A stretch of 64,000 nt of DNA from Nocardia sp. NBC_01503 (GCF_036327755.1 NZ_CP109596.1:3100001-3164000), one strand, 5' to 3'. Shown: positions 1-9,099, counted from the first letter of the stretch. Notes: generated from the letters alone by a model not told the origin. Numbers and translations are program-made.

Positions 1-778
1 GCAGGGCGTCGATGAGAAGTTCGGTGACCGCCAAGCGGGCGTACCACTTGTGATCGCAGGGCAGTACCTGCCAGGGCGCGTGATCGGTATTGGTGCGATC
101 CAGCACCGCCTGGTACGCCTCCTGATACGCGGGCCAGTAGGCACGCTCGGCGAGATCGTTGGGGCTGTACTTCCAATGCTTGTCCGGTCGATCCAGGCGC
201 TGCATGAGGCGCTTCTTCTGCTCGTCGAGCGAGACGAACATGGCGACCTTCACCACGACGGTGCCCTCGTCGACGAGTTTGCGCTCGAACTTGTTGATCT
301 CGTCGTAGCGCTTGCCCCATACCTCCGGCGGCACCAGATCGTGCACCCGCACCACGAGCACATCCTCGTAGTGCGAGCGGTCGAAGACGCCGATCTGACC
401 GCCGCGCGGCAGCTGCCTGCGAATACGCCACAGGTAGTGGTGCTTGCGCTCCTCGGGGGTCGGCACGCCGAAGGCCGCGTGATCCACGCCCTGCGGATCC
501 ACCGAACCGATCACATGCCGGACGATGCCACCCTTGCCCGCGGTGTCCATGCCCTGCAACACCAGCAGCACACTGCGGTTGTCGCCTTGCCTGCCGTTGG
601 CGTAGAGCCGTTCCTGCAGATCCGAGAGCACGCCGGCGCGTTCGGCCAGCAATTGCTCCCCGGCGCGCTTATCGCCCTTGAAACCGGGGGTCGCGGATGT
701 GTTCAGATCGCTGACCCGCACACCATCGGCCCGCAGGACCTTGGTAACCGGTTTCGACCACGATGTCGCCTTCGCCAT
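1..778 (-). CDS. PPK2-family polyphosphate kinase (partial, 3' end outside window)
   Basis: Transfers phosphate between polyphosphate and nucleotides in the cytoplasm. The reading frame is open from an ATG at 778 down to the window edge, so about 259 residues are visible and the C-terminus is missing. The Walker A loop reads LQGMDTAGKGG at about residues 71-81, followed by RHVIGSVDPQG, the FDRSHYEDVLVVRV segment (Walker B region) and RLDRPDKHWKYSPND, all diagnostic of PPK2. The M-D-x-A-G-K-G form looks closer to class III/AMP-type PPK2 than to the G-R-D-A-A-G-K-G form of class I; this is inference. No strong ribosome binding site precedes the ATG, but no other in-frame start fits the family's N-terminus. 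Confidence 0.85.
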   Translation of the reverse strand, partial: MAKATSWSKPVTKVLRADGVRVSDLNTSATPGFKGDKRAGEQLLAERAGVLSDLQERLYANGRQGDNRSVLLVLQGMDTAGKGGIVRHVIGSVDPQGVDHAAFGVPTPEERKHHYLWRIRRQLPRGGQIGVFDRSHYEDVLVVRVHDLVPPEVWGKRYDEINKFERKLVDEGTVVVKVAMFVSLDEQKKRLMQRLDRPDKHWKYSPNDLAERAYWPAYQEAYQAVLDRTNTDHAPWQVLPCDHKWYARLAVTELLIDAL

Positions 779-852
779 CCGTCATGCGTAACACGCCGGT
801 GCGGTTCGTGTGGGCAAGCACGCCGAAATCGTGACGGTGAACCCGAGGCAAC

Positions 853-1575
853 CTAAACCCGTGCCAGACGGACCAGATGTTCGGCCAACTCGGCATCACT
901 TACCGGGGTGAGGGTCAGATCGGTGGCGGTGGTGAGCAGATAGCGGCCGTCACCGGAGAAATCCAGCCAGGTGCGATGCCGGGTCGGCGGGGAGAGCGGA
1001 TTGGCGGGCTCGACGGTGACGGTGATGAAACCGCGCCCGTCCACCGGTTCGCGGAGTTTGCGGCGGAAGTGATCGGCGGCCAGATCGGCCGAATCGGGTT
1101 GGGCGACAGTATGTTCGGTATTCGAATCGGCGTCCGGCTGCGGTGGCAGCAGTACCGCGTGCTGCGGTTCGCGCATCGGGGCGTGCCGGCCGGGCGGTGC
1201 GGAGCCGATGATCTCCACCAGCTCCTGGCCGAGTTGATCGGCGGGACAGATCGTTACCGAGACCGTGTCGGGCAGTGCGACCAGAATGCCCGCGCGCTGC
1301 TGTGCCACCGCCGCGAAGGCCAGAATGCGCCGGGGCGCGGGATCGGTGCATTCGCCGTAGAGGGTGACGGTGGTGGTGTCGGTGCGCGCGCACAGCATGA
1401 GCGCCGCGCTCAGATCCGGATCGGTGCGGTAGCGATGCCGCATTCGAGATGTGGCGCTCGGGTTTTCGGTGTCGGTGGCGCGCGGCAGGGTGTCGAGGGG
1501 GTAGGGGCGGCGTTCCAGCTCGGTTTCGCGGGTCCAGACCAGCGCGAATTCGTCCGGGGTCAGCATCCATTTCAT
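853..1575 (-). CDS. EspG-family ESX secretion-associated protein
   Basis: About 240 residues starting MKWMLTPDEFALVW, the EspG-type opening (W-x-L/F-T-x-x-E-F). EspG proteins are cytosolic chaperones that bind PE/PPE-type substrates of type VII secretion systems. No ESX core gene or PE/PPE/WXG100 gene is visible nearby, so this is a stand-alone copy, as is common in Nocardia. The start is uncertain: an in-frame GTG lies three codons upstream and the frame stays open far beyond, but family similarity begins at the chosen ATG. It lies 74 bp from the upstream end of the PPK2 gene on the same strand. Divergent from the decayed gene at 1816. Confidence 0.7.
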   Translation of the reverse strand: MKWMLTPDEFALVWTRETELERRPYPLDTLPRATDTENPSATSRMRHRYRTDPDLSAALMLCARTDTTTVTLYGECTDPAPRRILAFAAVAQQRAGILVALPDTVSVTICPADQLGQELVEIIGSAPPGRHAPMREPQHAVLLPPQPDADSNTEHTVAQPDSADLAADHFRRKLREPVDGRGFITVTVEPANPLSPPTRHRTWLDFSGDGRYLLTTATDLTLTPVSDAELAEHLVRLARV

Positions 1576-1713
1576 GCCGGGCACGGCCTGGCGTCCGATA
1601 AGGACATAAGCGGGCGTCCCCCTTTCTCGCGGTACGACCCTCCATCCCGATCGCGACCCTACCGGAGGGTTTCCGCACCCGCGTCCCGTCGCGTAAGGGG
1701 GCTTACTGTGACG

Positions 1714-1725
1714 TACCGCACGGTA
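1714..1725. promoter_or_regulatory. short palindrome TACCG-CA-CGGTA in a divergent intergenic region
   Basis: A 5-2-5 inverted repeat lies between the EspG-like gene (minus strand) and the decayed gene at 1816 (plus strand). Size and position fit a TetR-type half operator, but no local regulator is linked to it. Confidence 0.25.
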
Positions 1726-1815
1726 GGGTTCGGTCGCCGAATGTGCGATCATCCCACCTGGTCGACCGACCAGAGCTTGTGTCGTCGCGCCACAGGCGGA
1801 TAGCCGGAGGTGGCG

Positions 1816-2383
1816 ATGAAGACCGAGCATCCGACCCCTGTCGCACCCGTCCGGCTCCCGCGCGCACGTGCCCTGGCCTGCGGAATCCTGGCCGCCGGAG
1901 CGGTCGCGCTGCAACCCGGCGAGACACTGAACTCGGTGTTGCCGGACTCGAACGGCCTGCTGTGGTTCGTGGCCAAGAACAATGGCGTCGTAGGCACTCT
2001 CGATCCGGAAACCGGTGCGACACAGGTGATCCGGCTCGGCAGCGGCGCCGACGGCGAGATCGAGAACTCCTTCGCCGTCGGCAATGACGGCGACGTCTAC
2101 ATCGCCACCAATCGCGAACTGCTGCGCTTCGACTCCGGCCCCGGCGGCACCCCCGACATCACCTGGCGCGTCACCTACGCCAACTCCGGCCAGCGCACAC
2201 CCGGCCAGGTCGACGACGGACTGGACCGCCCTGGACTACCGCACCGGAAACCTGGTGTGGCAACGCCGATCCGGCTCCGGCCCCCTCTACGACAACAATT
2301 ACGCGGGCCTGGCCCTCGGCCCCGACGGCACCGCCTACCTGGGCGTCCTCGGCGGCCTCAGCTCCCTGCGCGACGGGGCGTAG
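1816..2383 (+). pseudogene. remnant of an exported beta-propeller-like protein (deleted and frameshifted)
   Basis: An ATG at 1816 with GGAGG just upstream (or a GTG at 1810) opens a signal-peptide-like stretch (RALACGILAAGAVAL) that runs abruptly into propeller-type repeats: SNGLLWFVAKNNGVVGTLDP, DGDVYIATNRELLRFD, DITWRVTYANSG. Near 2217-2221 the coding sense jumps to another frame, where ALDYRTGNLVWQ, LYDNNYAGLALGPDGTAYLG and the stop at 2383 follow. Reading through in the first frame gives arginine/proline-rich nonsense. The simplest reading is a gene for a larger exported protein that lost an internal segment (and probably part of its N-terminal region), leaving a frameshift. The original function is unknown. 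Confidence 0.75.
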
Positions 2384-2652
2384 CAGCGCACATCTGAATC
2401 ATCAAGCAGCCCAGGGGCTTGCACCTCGGCGCTGGTGGATCCTGGTCGTGCTGCGCCCGATAGCGCTCATCCTGGCGCCCTCTCGCGGGTCGGGGCCGCG
2501 TTCACCGCTGCGATGGCGGGCAGTCTCCTGCGACATCGGCCCCATGTCAGTTCCGTGTCAGGGAGATATCAGCCGGGCAGGCCAACGTATCCCATGAACA
2601 GCGGCCCAGCTCCCCGCCACCGCACAGCGAACAGATGAAGGAACCGATTGCC

Positions 2653-3444
2653 ATGACCCGCACCAGCGTCTCCTCGACCGCTTCCGCCTGGACCGGCATG
2701 ATCGCCGTCGACGACACCGAACTGGCCGTGACGGACGCCGGCGGCTCCGGACCGGCCGTCATCTACCTGAACGGCGCCTACGCCAATCAGAAGCCGTGGA
2801 AGCCCGTGATCGCCGAACTCGGCGACGGCTTCCGTCACATCACCTACGACATGCGGGCACGCGGCAAGTCCGAGCGGTCGGCGGATTACTCCTTCGAGAC
2901 CCATCTGAGCGACCTCGACGCGGTCCTTGCGGCGCTCGGGGTCGAGCGGGCGATCATCGTGGGCTGGTCCTACGGCGCGACACTCGCGGCGCACTGGGCC
3001 GAGCGCAATCCCGGCCGCGTCATCGGAGTCGTCGCCGTGGATGGCGCCATGCCCTACGGTCTGACCGGCGAGGAAGGCCGCGAACACATTCGCAAGCTCT
3101 TCCACAAGATGCGCTGGTTGTTCCCGATCTGCCGCCCGTTCGGCTTGGCCGCGAAGATGTCGGTCGAGGAGCACACCGCGGTCGCCGTCGAGATCAACCA
3201 GCTCTGCTCCGAGATGGCCCCGGTCCTGAACCGGATCAGCCGCCCGCTGCGCTACGTCCTGGCCAGCGGTTCCAACCTCGGCGGCAGCGCGGAGGAAATG
3301 AAAGCCGCCCGCGACTCACTCGACCCGGTGCTGGCCGCCAACCCCAACCTCACCGTGTACGCACAGGTCCCCAGCAACCACTCCAAAATCCTGCGCAAGG
3401 ACTTCCGCGCCGTCGCCGACGCCGTGCGTGCGACGGACGTATAA
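2653..3444 (+). CDS. alpha/beta-fold hydrolase
   Basis: 263 residues of a cytoplasmic alpha/beta hydrolase. The oxyanion-side motif is IYLNGAYAN. The RARGKS segment corresponds to the usual RGHGxS. The nucleophile elbow is GWSYG, with serine near residue 107, and a late histidine in PSNHSK completes a plausible triad. The ATG at 2653 has AAGGA about 10 nt upstream; an ATG at 2635 in the same frame lacks a site. Substrate unknown. It sits between two decayed genes, and the 255 bp upstream of it hold no other recognisable gene. Confidence 0.8.
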   Translation: MTRTSVSSTASAWTGMIAVDDTELAVTDAGGSGPAVIYLNGAYANQKPWKPVIAELGDGFRHITYDMRARGKSERSADYSFETHLSDLDAVLAALGVERAIIVGWSYGATLAAHWAERNPGRVIGVVAVDGAMPYGLTGEEGREHIRKLFHKMRWLFPICRPFGLAAKMSVEEHTAVAVEINQLCSEMAPVLNRISRPLRYVLASGSNLGGSAEEMKAARDSLDPVLAANPNLTVYAQVPSNHSKILRKDFRAVADAVRATDV

Positions 3445-3476
3445 CGACGGACGTATAGAAGGAAAGAGATACTGTC

Positions 3477-3729
3477 GTGTCCACGCTCACCCCCGCCGGT
3501 ACGATCGTCGCCGCGCTGATCGCCGTCGCCGGCGGCCGCCACGCTCGTCGGATTGTTCGGTCCGTTCCTCCCGGCGGCGGCCCTGGGTTGTCTCGGCGGC
3601 ATCGCCGCGGTCGGCGCATTGGGCACCGTCGCCGGTCAACTCCTGATCACCGCCCCGATCGCCAGCGCGGCCGCCGCGCAGTACTTCATCACCAACAATC
3701 AGCCGTTGCACGTCCCCGGCAACAGGTAG
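3477..3729 (+). pseudogene. small membrane protein gene broken by a frameshift
   Basis: A GTG at 3477 with AAGGAAAGAG upstream begins STLTPAGTIVAALIAVAGG, a typical opening of small Nocardia membrane proteins. At about 3535 the hydrophobic sense moves to the next frame: ATLVGLFGPFLPAAALGC, then GGIAAVGALGTVAGQLLI, ending PLHVPGNR and TAG at 3727-3729. Joined, the two frames give about 83 residues with two or three hydrophobic segments. The second frame has no start codon of its own. Either the gene is dead or this is a one-base error in the assembly; the site lies in a run of GGC/GCC where such errors occur. Confidence 0.6.
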
Positions 3730-3767
3730 TGGGCACGCCCGGCGGCCGACCACCGACCACCGGGCGA

Positions 3768-4313
3768 TCAGCGCGGGGCGAGGCGGTGCACGACGATGCC
3801 GGATTTGAAGTTCGTCGTCTCGATCAACTCGAAATGTGTGAGGTCGGCGTAGCCCTCGAAGAGTCGCTCGCCCGTGCCTGCGATGGTCGGGAAGATCCAG
3901 AAGTGGTATTCGTCAACCAGTTTCGCCTCGAGCAGCACGTGCGAGAGCGACCCGGTGCCGAATTTGAGGATGTCACCGCCATCCTCCGACTTGAGCGCGC
4001 GCACCGCGTCGACGACATCCCCTTGCAGGACAGTGGCGTTCCAGGTGGCCTCGCGCTGTGCGAGCGTTCGAGATGCCACGTACTTGGGCATGGCGTTGAT
4101 CCGGGCGGTGTACGGATCGTCATCGGGCCGAGTCGGCCATACCGCGGCGAATCCGGCGTAGGTTTCCCGCCCCAGTAGCAGCGCGTCCGAAGCGAACAGC
4201 AACTCCGACGCGTATTCGCTGTGCTCGGCATCCCAATACGGGCCGCCCCACTTATGCGGCTCGCCGACAATCCCGTCGGTGGTGACGAAAGTGGATTCGA
4301 TGATCTTGCGCAT
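3768..4313 (-). CDS. dihydrofolate reductase-family protein (RibD C-terminal domain type)
   Basis: About 181 residues. The start MRKIIESTFVTTDGIVGEP, the central LLLGRETYAGFAAVWP motif and LKFGTGSLSHVLLEAKLVDE are characteristic of the RibD_C/dihydrofolate-reductase-like family, NADPH-dependent cytoplasmic reductases of mostly unknown substrate. The ATG at 4313 has AAAGG 7 nt upstream; a TTG two codons earlier is less likely. It is divergent from the LysR gene at 4480, which may control it. Confidence 0.8.
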   Translation of the reverse strand: MRKIIESTFVTTDGIVGEPHKWGGPYWDAEHSEYASELLFASDALLLGRETYAGFAAVWPTRPDDDPYTARINAMPKYVASRTLAQREATWNATVLQGDVVDAVRALKSEDGGDILKFGTGSLSHVLLEAKLVDEYHFWIFPTIAGTGERLFEGYADLTHFELIETTNFKSGIVVHRLAPR

Positions 4314-4401
4314 TGACAACCTTTCGAATTCGAGTGGACTTTCGCCCCTGCCGGTCCACTCTCACCCTGCCGCCCGCGGATTACCCCGAACAAGATCTGT
4401 T

Positions 4402-4415
4402 TGCTCCAAGGAGCA
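4402..4415. promoter_or_regulatory. perfect inverted repeat TGCTCC-AA-GGAGCA between reductase and LysR genes
   Basis: A 6-2-6 perfect palindrome in the 166-bp divergent intergenic region, 65 bp before the LysR start and 87 bp before the reductase start. LysR regulators usually bind interrupted dyads in such regions, so it is a candidate operator. It also contains AAGGAG, which could be chance. Confidence 0.35.
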
Positions 4416-4479
4416 TGAAACATCGCTACACACTGCGCTCCGTACCGGTCCGGTCGGCCGCGCGAACTGGAGGACATCG

Positions 4480-5415
4480 ATGCTGGAACGACTCGAACTG
4501 GAGGCGTTTCTCACTCTCGCCGAGGAGCTGCACTTCGGCCGGACCGCGGACCGCCTGGGGCTGACGACGAGCCGCATCAGTCAAACCATTCGCCGACTCG
4601 AACGGCGTATCGGCGCAGCACTTTTCGAACGCAACAGCCGCAAGGTGTCGCTCACCGATGTCGGCAGGCAGCTGCGTGATGATCTGCGACCGGCCTATGA
4701 ACAGATTGCCGCGGGGGTCACCGCCGCGAGTCGCGGCAATATGGTGCCGCGGGTGCTGGTGGTGGGATTCTCCGCCCCCTGGTGCGGCAATCTCATGGTG
4801 CGGGCCGCCGAACTCTTTCGCCGTCGATACCCCGGCAGCGTGATCTCGGTGGAGGAGATTCAACTCATGGATCCGCTGGCACGGATGCGGGCCGGCGTCG
4901 TCGATCTCCAGCTGACCGAATTCCCCATCGCCGAACCCGACATCACCACCGGGCCGATCATCTTCTCCGAACCCCGCGCGCTCATGGTGCCTTCGAATCA
5001 TCCTTTCGCGCAACGCGATTCGGTATCGATGGAAGATGTCGCCGACACCACGCTGGTCACCCTCGCCGATGCGTCGATACCGCGCTACTGGATGGACTAC
5101 TACTTCCCCCGCCGCACTCCGGCCGGTCGGCCCATCCCGCAGGGACCCGCTGTCATGTTCTGGCAGGAGGCGCTGGTCCACGTCAGCCAAGGCGTCGGCG
5201 TCAGCACCGTGGCCGCGCGCGCCGAGCAATTCCACACTCGCCCCGGCATGGCTTTCGTTCCCTTCCACGATGCCCCGCCGATCGACTACGGCCTCATGTG
5301 GCCGACCGCCAACCGAAATCCGCTGCTGCGCCCATTCATCGACACCGTCCGGGAACTCGCCGCGGCCGAAGATGTACTCGCCCCGCATCCGTCACCGGCG
5401 CACAACGCCGAGTAG
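4480..5415 (+). CDS. LysR-family transcriptional regulator
   Basis: 311 residues. The N-terminal winged HTH is clear: LEAFLTLAEELHFGRTADRL, then SRISQTIRRLERRIGAALFE and the wing motif RKVSLTDVGRQL. The rest is the periplasmic-binding-protein-like effector domain, with the usual linker helix. ATG at 4480 is preceded by GGAGG. By the usual LysR arrangement it probably regulates the divergent reductase gene and itself. The ligand is not predictable. Confidence 0.9.
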   Translation: MLERLELEAFLTLAEELHFGRTADRLGLTTSRISQTIRRLERRIGAALFERNSRKVSLTDVGRQLRDDLRPAYEQIAAGVTAASRGNMVPRVLVVGFSAPWCGNLMVRAAELFRRRYPGSVISVEEIQLMDPLARMRAGVVDLQLTEFPIAEPDITTGPIIFSEPRALMVPSNHPFAQRDSVSMEDVADTTLVTLADASIPRYWMDYYFPRRTPAGRPIPQGPAVMFWQEALVHVSQGVGVSTVAARAEQFHTRPGMAFVPFHDAPPIDYGLMWPTANRNPLLRPFIDTVRELAAAEDVLAPHPSPAHNAE

Positions 5416-5461
5416 GACGTTTTGCCGCGCCGGTCGCGCACCCCGGGCTGAGCGGTCGGCC

Positions 5462-6703
5462 TCAGGCCAGGTCGACGTCGATGGTCATACCCGCCTTGCG
5501 GAGACGATCGGTGAGCGCATCGCCCATGGCCGAGGCGGGGGTGAGAATGCCAGCCAGCTCCGGCAATTGGTCGAAGGCCAGGGTCAGGCCGGACTGGCCG
5601 AGCATGACGGCGGTGGCCGCGTAGCCCGGATCGCCCTTACCGGCGAAGGTGCAGACGTACTTCGCGCCGGAGGTGGTGTGCGCGAAGGTGCGCATGGTGA
5701 ACCAGCCACTGAGGCGGGCCTTTTCGCTCGGGCCGGTACCGGGCTTGGGGACCAGGCGATCCAGGAGCTTACGGCCCACCGCGACACGGGACAGCACCGC
5801 GCCCGCGGCCATGGTCGCCACAATGCCGCCCGCCATACCCGCCGCGACCAGCGGTGCGGTGGCCGAGCTGCCCGCGCTCATGACCTCGCGATAGCGGAAG
5901 TTCTTGCCGTACGGCCAGCCCAGCAGGCCGTTGCTGCGGCGCACGATCTTGGTGTTGTGCGCGCCCATGATGAAGGTGGCGACCCAGCCGTTCAGGCTCG
6001 GATCGATATTGGAGGCCCGCTCCAGCGCCTGATCGCTCTGGCGGCCCACCTCCGGATCCATGGACCTGTCCGGGCTCAGCGAATACGGGTGCGACATGAT
6101 CGCGCCCTTCTTCGGATCCGCGGCAATGGCCTCCATCATGGCGCGGCCGGAGTCCACCGTGCCACCGCTGACCCCGCCCTTGAGCCACGCCACCAGGGTC
6201 ACATCGGTGAGCTCGCCGGTATTGTCGCCGACACTGCGCTTGTACAGCTGGTACACGCTCAGATCCGACGGAATCGAGTCGTAGCCACAGGAATTCACGA
6301 TCTTCGCGCCGGTCTCGGCGGCCCGATCGCCGAAGCGGTCGATGCATTCGCGAATGAAGAGCGGCTCACCGGTGAGATCGGCGTAGTGCGTACCGTTCTC
6401 GGCGCACGCCTGTACCAGCGGCAGCCCGTAACGCAGGTACGGTCCGACCGTGGTGACCACGACCTCGGTGCGCGCGGCCAGCGCGTCCAGGCTCGCCTGA
6501 TCGGTCGAATCCGCCTGTACCAGTGGCCATTCCGCCGCACCGGGGCCGAGTTCGGCGCGCACCGCGGCCAACTTGTCGGCCGAGCGCCCGGCCAGGGCGA
6601 TGCGCGCCCCGGCGGGTGCGGCCTCGATCAGATACTGCGCCGTCAGCTTGCCGACGAAACCCGTCGCGCCGAATAGCACGAGGTCGAATTCCCTGTCTGC
6701 CAT
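5462..6703 (-). CDS. saccharopine dehydrogenase-like / trans-acting enoyl reductase family protein
   Basis: 413 residues. The N-terminal Rossmann fold is DLVLFGATGFVGKL with a following LAGRSADKL. The middle contains GPYLRYGLPLVQACAENG and TGEPLFIRECID, as in mycobacterial trans-acting enoyl reductases (Rv2449c/Rv2953 type) and saccharopine dehydrogenase-like proteins. Some members reduce double bonds in polyketide lipids in trans; whether this one does is unknown. A hydrophobic stretch near residues 280-300 (APLVAAGMAGGIVATMAAGA) suggests membrane association. It lies 22 bp downstream of the AarF-like gene on the same strand, so the two are probably cotranscribed. Confidence 0.8.
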   Translation of the reverse strand: MADREFDLVLFGATGFVGKLTAQYLIEAAPAGARIALAGRSADKLAAVRAELGPGAAEWPLVQADSTDQASLDALAARTEVVVTTVGPYLRYGLPLVQACAENGTHYADLTGEPLFIRECIDRFGDRAAETGAKIVNSCGYDSIPSDLSVYQLYKRSVGDNTGELTDVTLVAWLKGGVSGGTVDSGRAMMEAIAADPKKGAIMSHPYSLSPDRSMDPEVGRQSDQALERASNIDPSLNGWVATFIMGAHNTKIVRRSNGLLGWPYGKNFRYREVMSAGSSATAPLVAAGMAGGIVATMAAGAVLSRVAVGRKLLDRLVPKPGTGPSEKARLSGWFTMRTFAHTTSGAKYVCTFAGKGDPGYAATAVMLGQSGLTLAFDQLPELAGILTPASAMGDALTDRLRKAGMTIDVDLA

Positions 6704-6725
6704 GATTATTTCCGTCCGGTGGGGT

Positions 6726-8159
6726 TCACGCCTTCGCGGCGCGTTTGCGAGTGGTCTTCTTCTTGGGTCCGGTGGTCGGGGTGGGCGCGGGCCTGCTGGT
6801 CAGCCAATCCCTATGCGCAAGACCGAGTTCGGTGACCGGTTCATCCCCGTACAGCCATTCCCGGGCAATGCGATGCCAATTGCCGGTCGCCTCCAACTGC
6901 CCGAGCATGCCGAAGGTGAGGAAATCCGCGCGCCGCGAGAACAGATGCTCCGGCGGCAGATTCTGCTGCTTCATACCGGAGAATTCACTGGCCCGCGGGT
7001 CGACCGCGAGTATGAAAGCGCCCGAGGCCAGCTCGGGCGTAATGGTGAGATCCTCGTCCACCAGCGCCCATTCGCACGCCGCGAGCACGTACTCCAGGCA
7101 CTCCTCGGGGGTGATCTCCTCCGGTGAATCGATCACTCCGCGCTGAATCATCAAGTCGCGCAACTCTTCCGCCTGATCCTCGGCGGCGGCGCGGATACAG
7201 GTGGCCTCGAATTGGACGTGCTCGGGATCCATCCGGTTGTACAGACCGAAATCCAGGAACGCCACCCGCCCATCCGCGCCCAGCAGCAGATTGCCCGGAT
7301 GCGGATCACCGCAGAACTCGTTGAAGGTGAAGAGCGAACCCACATAGAACCGGTAGATGATCTCGCCGATCCGATCCCGCTCCGGCGCGGGCAACGCCCG
7401 GATCTCCTCGAAGCCGTGCCCCGGGAAGTACTCGCTCACCAGCACGCGCTGGGTGGACAGCTCCGGAAAGGTATCCGGCACCACGATGAACGGATGCCCG
7501 CGATACAGCTCGGCGATCTGCTTCTGCGTATTCGCCTCGGCGACGTAATCGAGCTCGCTCTCCAGGTTCAACCGCAGCTCATCCAGGACGGCCGGGGTGA
7601 TCCACGGCATGGCCGACTGCAGAATGCGCCGGAACATGGCCAGGTTCTTCAGATCCGCGCGTACCGCGGCGTCGATTCCCGGGTACTGCACCTTCACCAC
7701 GACGGTGCGCCCGTCACGCAGTTTCGCCCGATAGACCTGTCCGATGGAGGCCGCGGCAATGGGTTCGGGTTCGAAATCGACGAACACCTCTTCGAGGGTT
7801 CTGCCGAAGTCCTCCTCGATCACCGCGCGCATCACATCGAAGGAAACCGAGGGCGCGCTGTCCCGCAGTACGGCGAGCCGCCGCTGAAAACGTTCGCGAT
7901 GCTCCGGCGGAACCAGATCCAGGTCCAGCACCGAGAGCATCTGCCCGAGTTTCATGGCGACGCCCTTCATGGTGCCCAGCACCATGACCATCTGTTCGGT
8001 GGCCCGGATCATCGACTCCTCGGCCATGCGTTCGCGCACCGCCTCCGAGCGACCGCGCATCGACCGCCGAGTCTTCTGGGCTCGCAAGGCATTACCGGCG
8101 ACGGCCATTCCGAGCTTGGTCCCCCGCGCAAGCCTGGATGTGGGCAGCTCTTTCGCCAT
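6726..8159 (-). CDS. ABC1/AarF (UbiB-like) atypical kinase family protein
   Basis: 477 residues. Signature elements of the UbiB/ADCK family are present: the KxGQ motif in MKLGQMLSVLD (about residue 67), AAASIGQVYRA in the A-rich loop, VVVKVQYPG for the ATP-binding lysine, CGDPHPGNLLL for the catalytic loop and VAFLDFGL for the metal-binding DFG. These proteins support quinone biosynthesis or lipid homeostasis. The C-terminus is lysine-rich (KKKTTRKRAAKA). The ATG at 8159 has GGAGG about 7 nt upstream. First gene of a likely two-gene unit with the enoyl-reductase-like gene. The ortholog in M. tuberculosis is probably Rv3197. Confidence 0.9.
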   Translation of the reverse strand: MAKELPTSRLARGTKLGMAVAGNALRAQKTRRSMRGRSEAVRERMAEESMIRATEQMVMVLGTMKGVAMKLGQMLSVLDLDLVPPEHRERFQRRLAVLRDSAPSVSFDVMRAVIEEDFGRTLEEVFVDFEPEPIAAASIGQVYRAKLRDGRTVVVKVQYPGIDAAVRADLKNLAMFRRILQSAMPWITPAVLDELRLNLESELDYVAEANTQKQIAELYRGHPFIVVPDTFPELSTQRVLVSEYFPGHGFEEIRALPAPERDRIGEIIYRFYVGSLFTFNEFCGDPHPGNLLLGADGRVAFLDFGLYNRMDPEHVQFEATCIRAAAEDQAEELRDLMIQRGVIDSPEEITPEECLEYVLAACEWALVDEDLTITPELASGAFILAVDPRASEFSGMKQQNLPPEHLFSRRADFLTFGMLGQLEATGNWHRIAREWLYGDEPVTELGLAHRDWLTSRPAPTPTTGPKKKTTRKRAAKA

Positions 8160-8323
8160 CAGTGACCCTCCATAGAACCAGCACCCCCATTGGCGCCGAC
8201 GCCGACGAGAACCTCGATGTGCCCGCCGTCCGTCAGCCTAACCACTGTTCCGCCTCCCCGGCACTCCTGCGCCCGGCCGAAATCCGTTGGCTGTTGGGCA
8301 CGCGGCCTGCGGTTTGGTGCCGA

Positions 8324-8380
8324 ACCGATTTCGGGCGTACCCCGGGAGTTACCCGGCCCGCACGAGATCGGTTGTCACCT
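8324..8380 (+). repeat. dispersed intergenic repeat, copy 1 of 2
   Basis: Begins ACCGATTTCGGGCGT and shares about 70% of its roughly 57 bases by eye with the reverse complement of 15690-15748, including GAGTTACCC in the middle and ACCT at the end. Both copies lie between two minus-strand genes. Apart from this element the 229-bp gap 8160-8388 shows nothing clear. Confidence 0.5.
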
Positions 8381-8388
8381 TCCGAGCT

Positions 8389-9099
8389 TCACGCCTTGTT
8401 CTCCGGATCAGGTAATACATGCGGCTTGGAGTTGAACCACGTCCGGTCGCCGCCCGCGCGCACCATGCCCTCGATGGCACTCCAGGCCATCATGGTCAGG
8501 TAGTCGAGCATCTCGTCACTGGACATGGTGCGGTTGGTGATCCACCAGTCCGTGGCCAGTTGGACGCCGCCGACCAGGACGTAGGCCCAGAGCATCGCGC
8601 CCTCGGTCTGTACGCCCCGGGAGAACGCCTTATCGGTGATGACCGCCGACACCACCTGGGCGAAGAGCTTCTCGAAGTCGGCGAGGGTGGAGGTGTCGGT
8701 GGAGGCGCCATTGCCCATGATGAACCGGTAGACGTCGGTATCGGCGTCGACGGTGTGCACGTAGGCGGCGAGGGTATTGCGGACCAGCTGGTACTCGTCG
8801 AGATCATCGCTGATGGCCTCGTAGATACGCGGCATGAGCGTGGTCTCGATGAACCGCTCCATGGTGGCGCGGGTGAGATCCTGCTTATCCGAGAAGTACC
8901 GGTAGAGCACGGTTTTGGAGACGCCGATCTCGGCGGCGATCTCATCCATGCCGGCGTCCCCGCCGCGCGCGCGAATGGCCGCGAGGGTGCCGTCGACGAG
9001 CTCTTCCCGGCGGTCGATCTTGTGTTGCTGCCAGCGCCGCTTACGACCGTCCTCGCGACCCGGTCGAGTGGTGGCGTCGACGGCTCTTTGGGTGGACAG
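8389..9099 (-). CDS. TetR-family transcriptional regulator (probable CTG start)
   Basis: 236 residues if started at CTG 9099. The HTH reads MDEIAAEIGVSKTVLYRYF, and the preceding helix RREELVDGTLAAIRARG is needed for a complete TetR DNA-binding domain. An ATG at 8949 would begin inside the HTH. Between the in-frame TGA at 9136-9138 and that ATG there is no ATG, GTG or TTG, but the CTG at 9099 has GGGAG a few bases upstream. The C-terminal ligand domain includes LWAYVLVGGVQLATDWWI. The M. tuberculosis counterpart is probably Rv3208. It is divergent from the DUF445 gene at 9218, a candidate target. Confidence 0.85.
   Translation of the reverse strand: MSTQRAVDATTRPGREDGRKRRWQQHKIDRREELVDGTLAAIRARGGDAGMDEIAAEIGVSKTVLYRYFSDKQDLTRATMERFIETTLMPRIYEAISDDLDEYQLVRNTLAAYVHTVDADTDVYRFIMGNGASTDTSTLADFEKLFAQVVSAVITDKAFSRGVQTEGAMLWAYVLVGGVQLATDWWITNRTMSSDEMLDYLTMMAWSAIEGMVRAGGDRTWFNSKPHVLPDPENKA

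Noticed and set aside
2384..2652. Possible small gene in the gap after the decayed gene
   Set aside because: Short frames only, with no ribosome binding site or motif; perhaps further remnants of decay.
4415..4564. Small open frame after AAGGAGC in front of the LysR gene
   Set aside because: It has a good ribosome binding site but runs into the lysR coding region with an arginine/serine-rich translation and no similarity.
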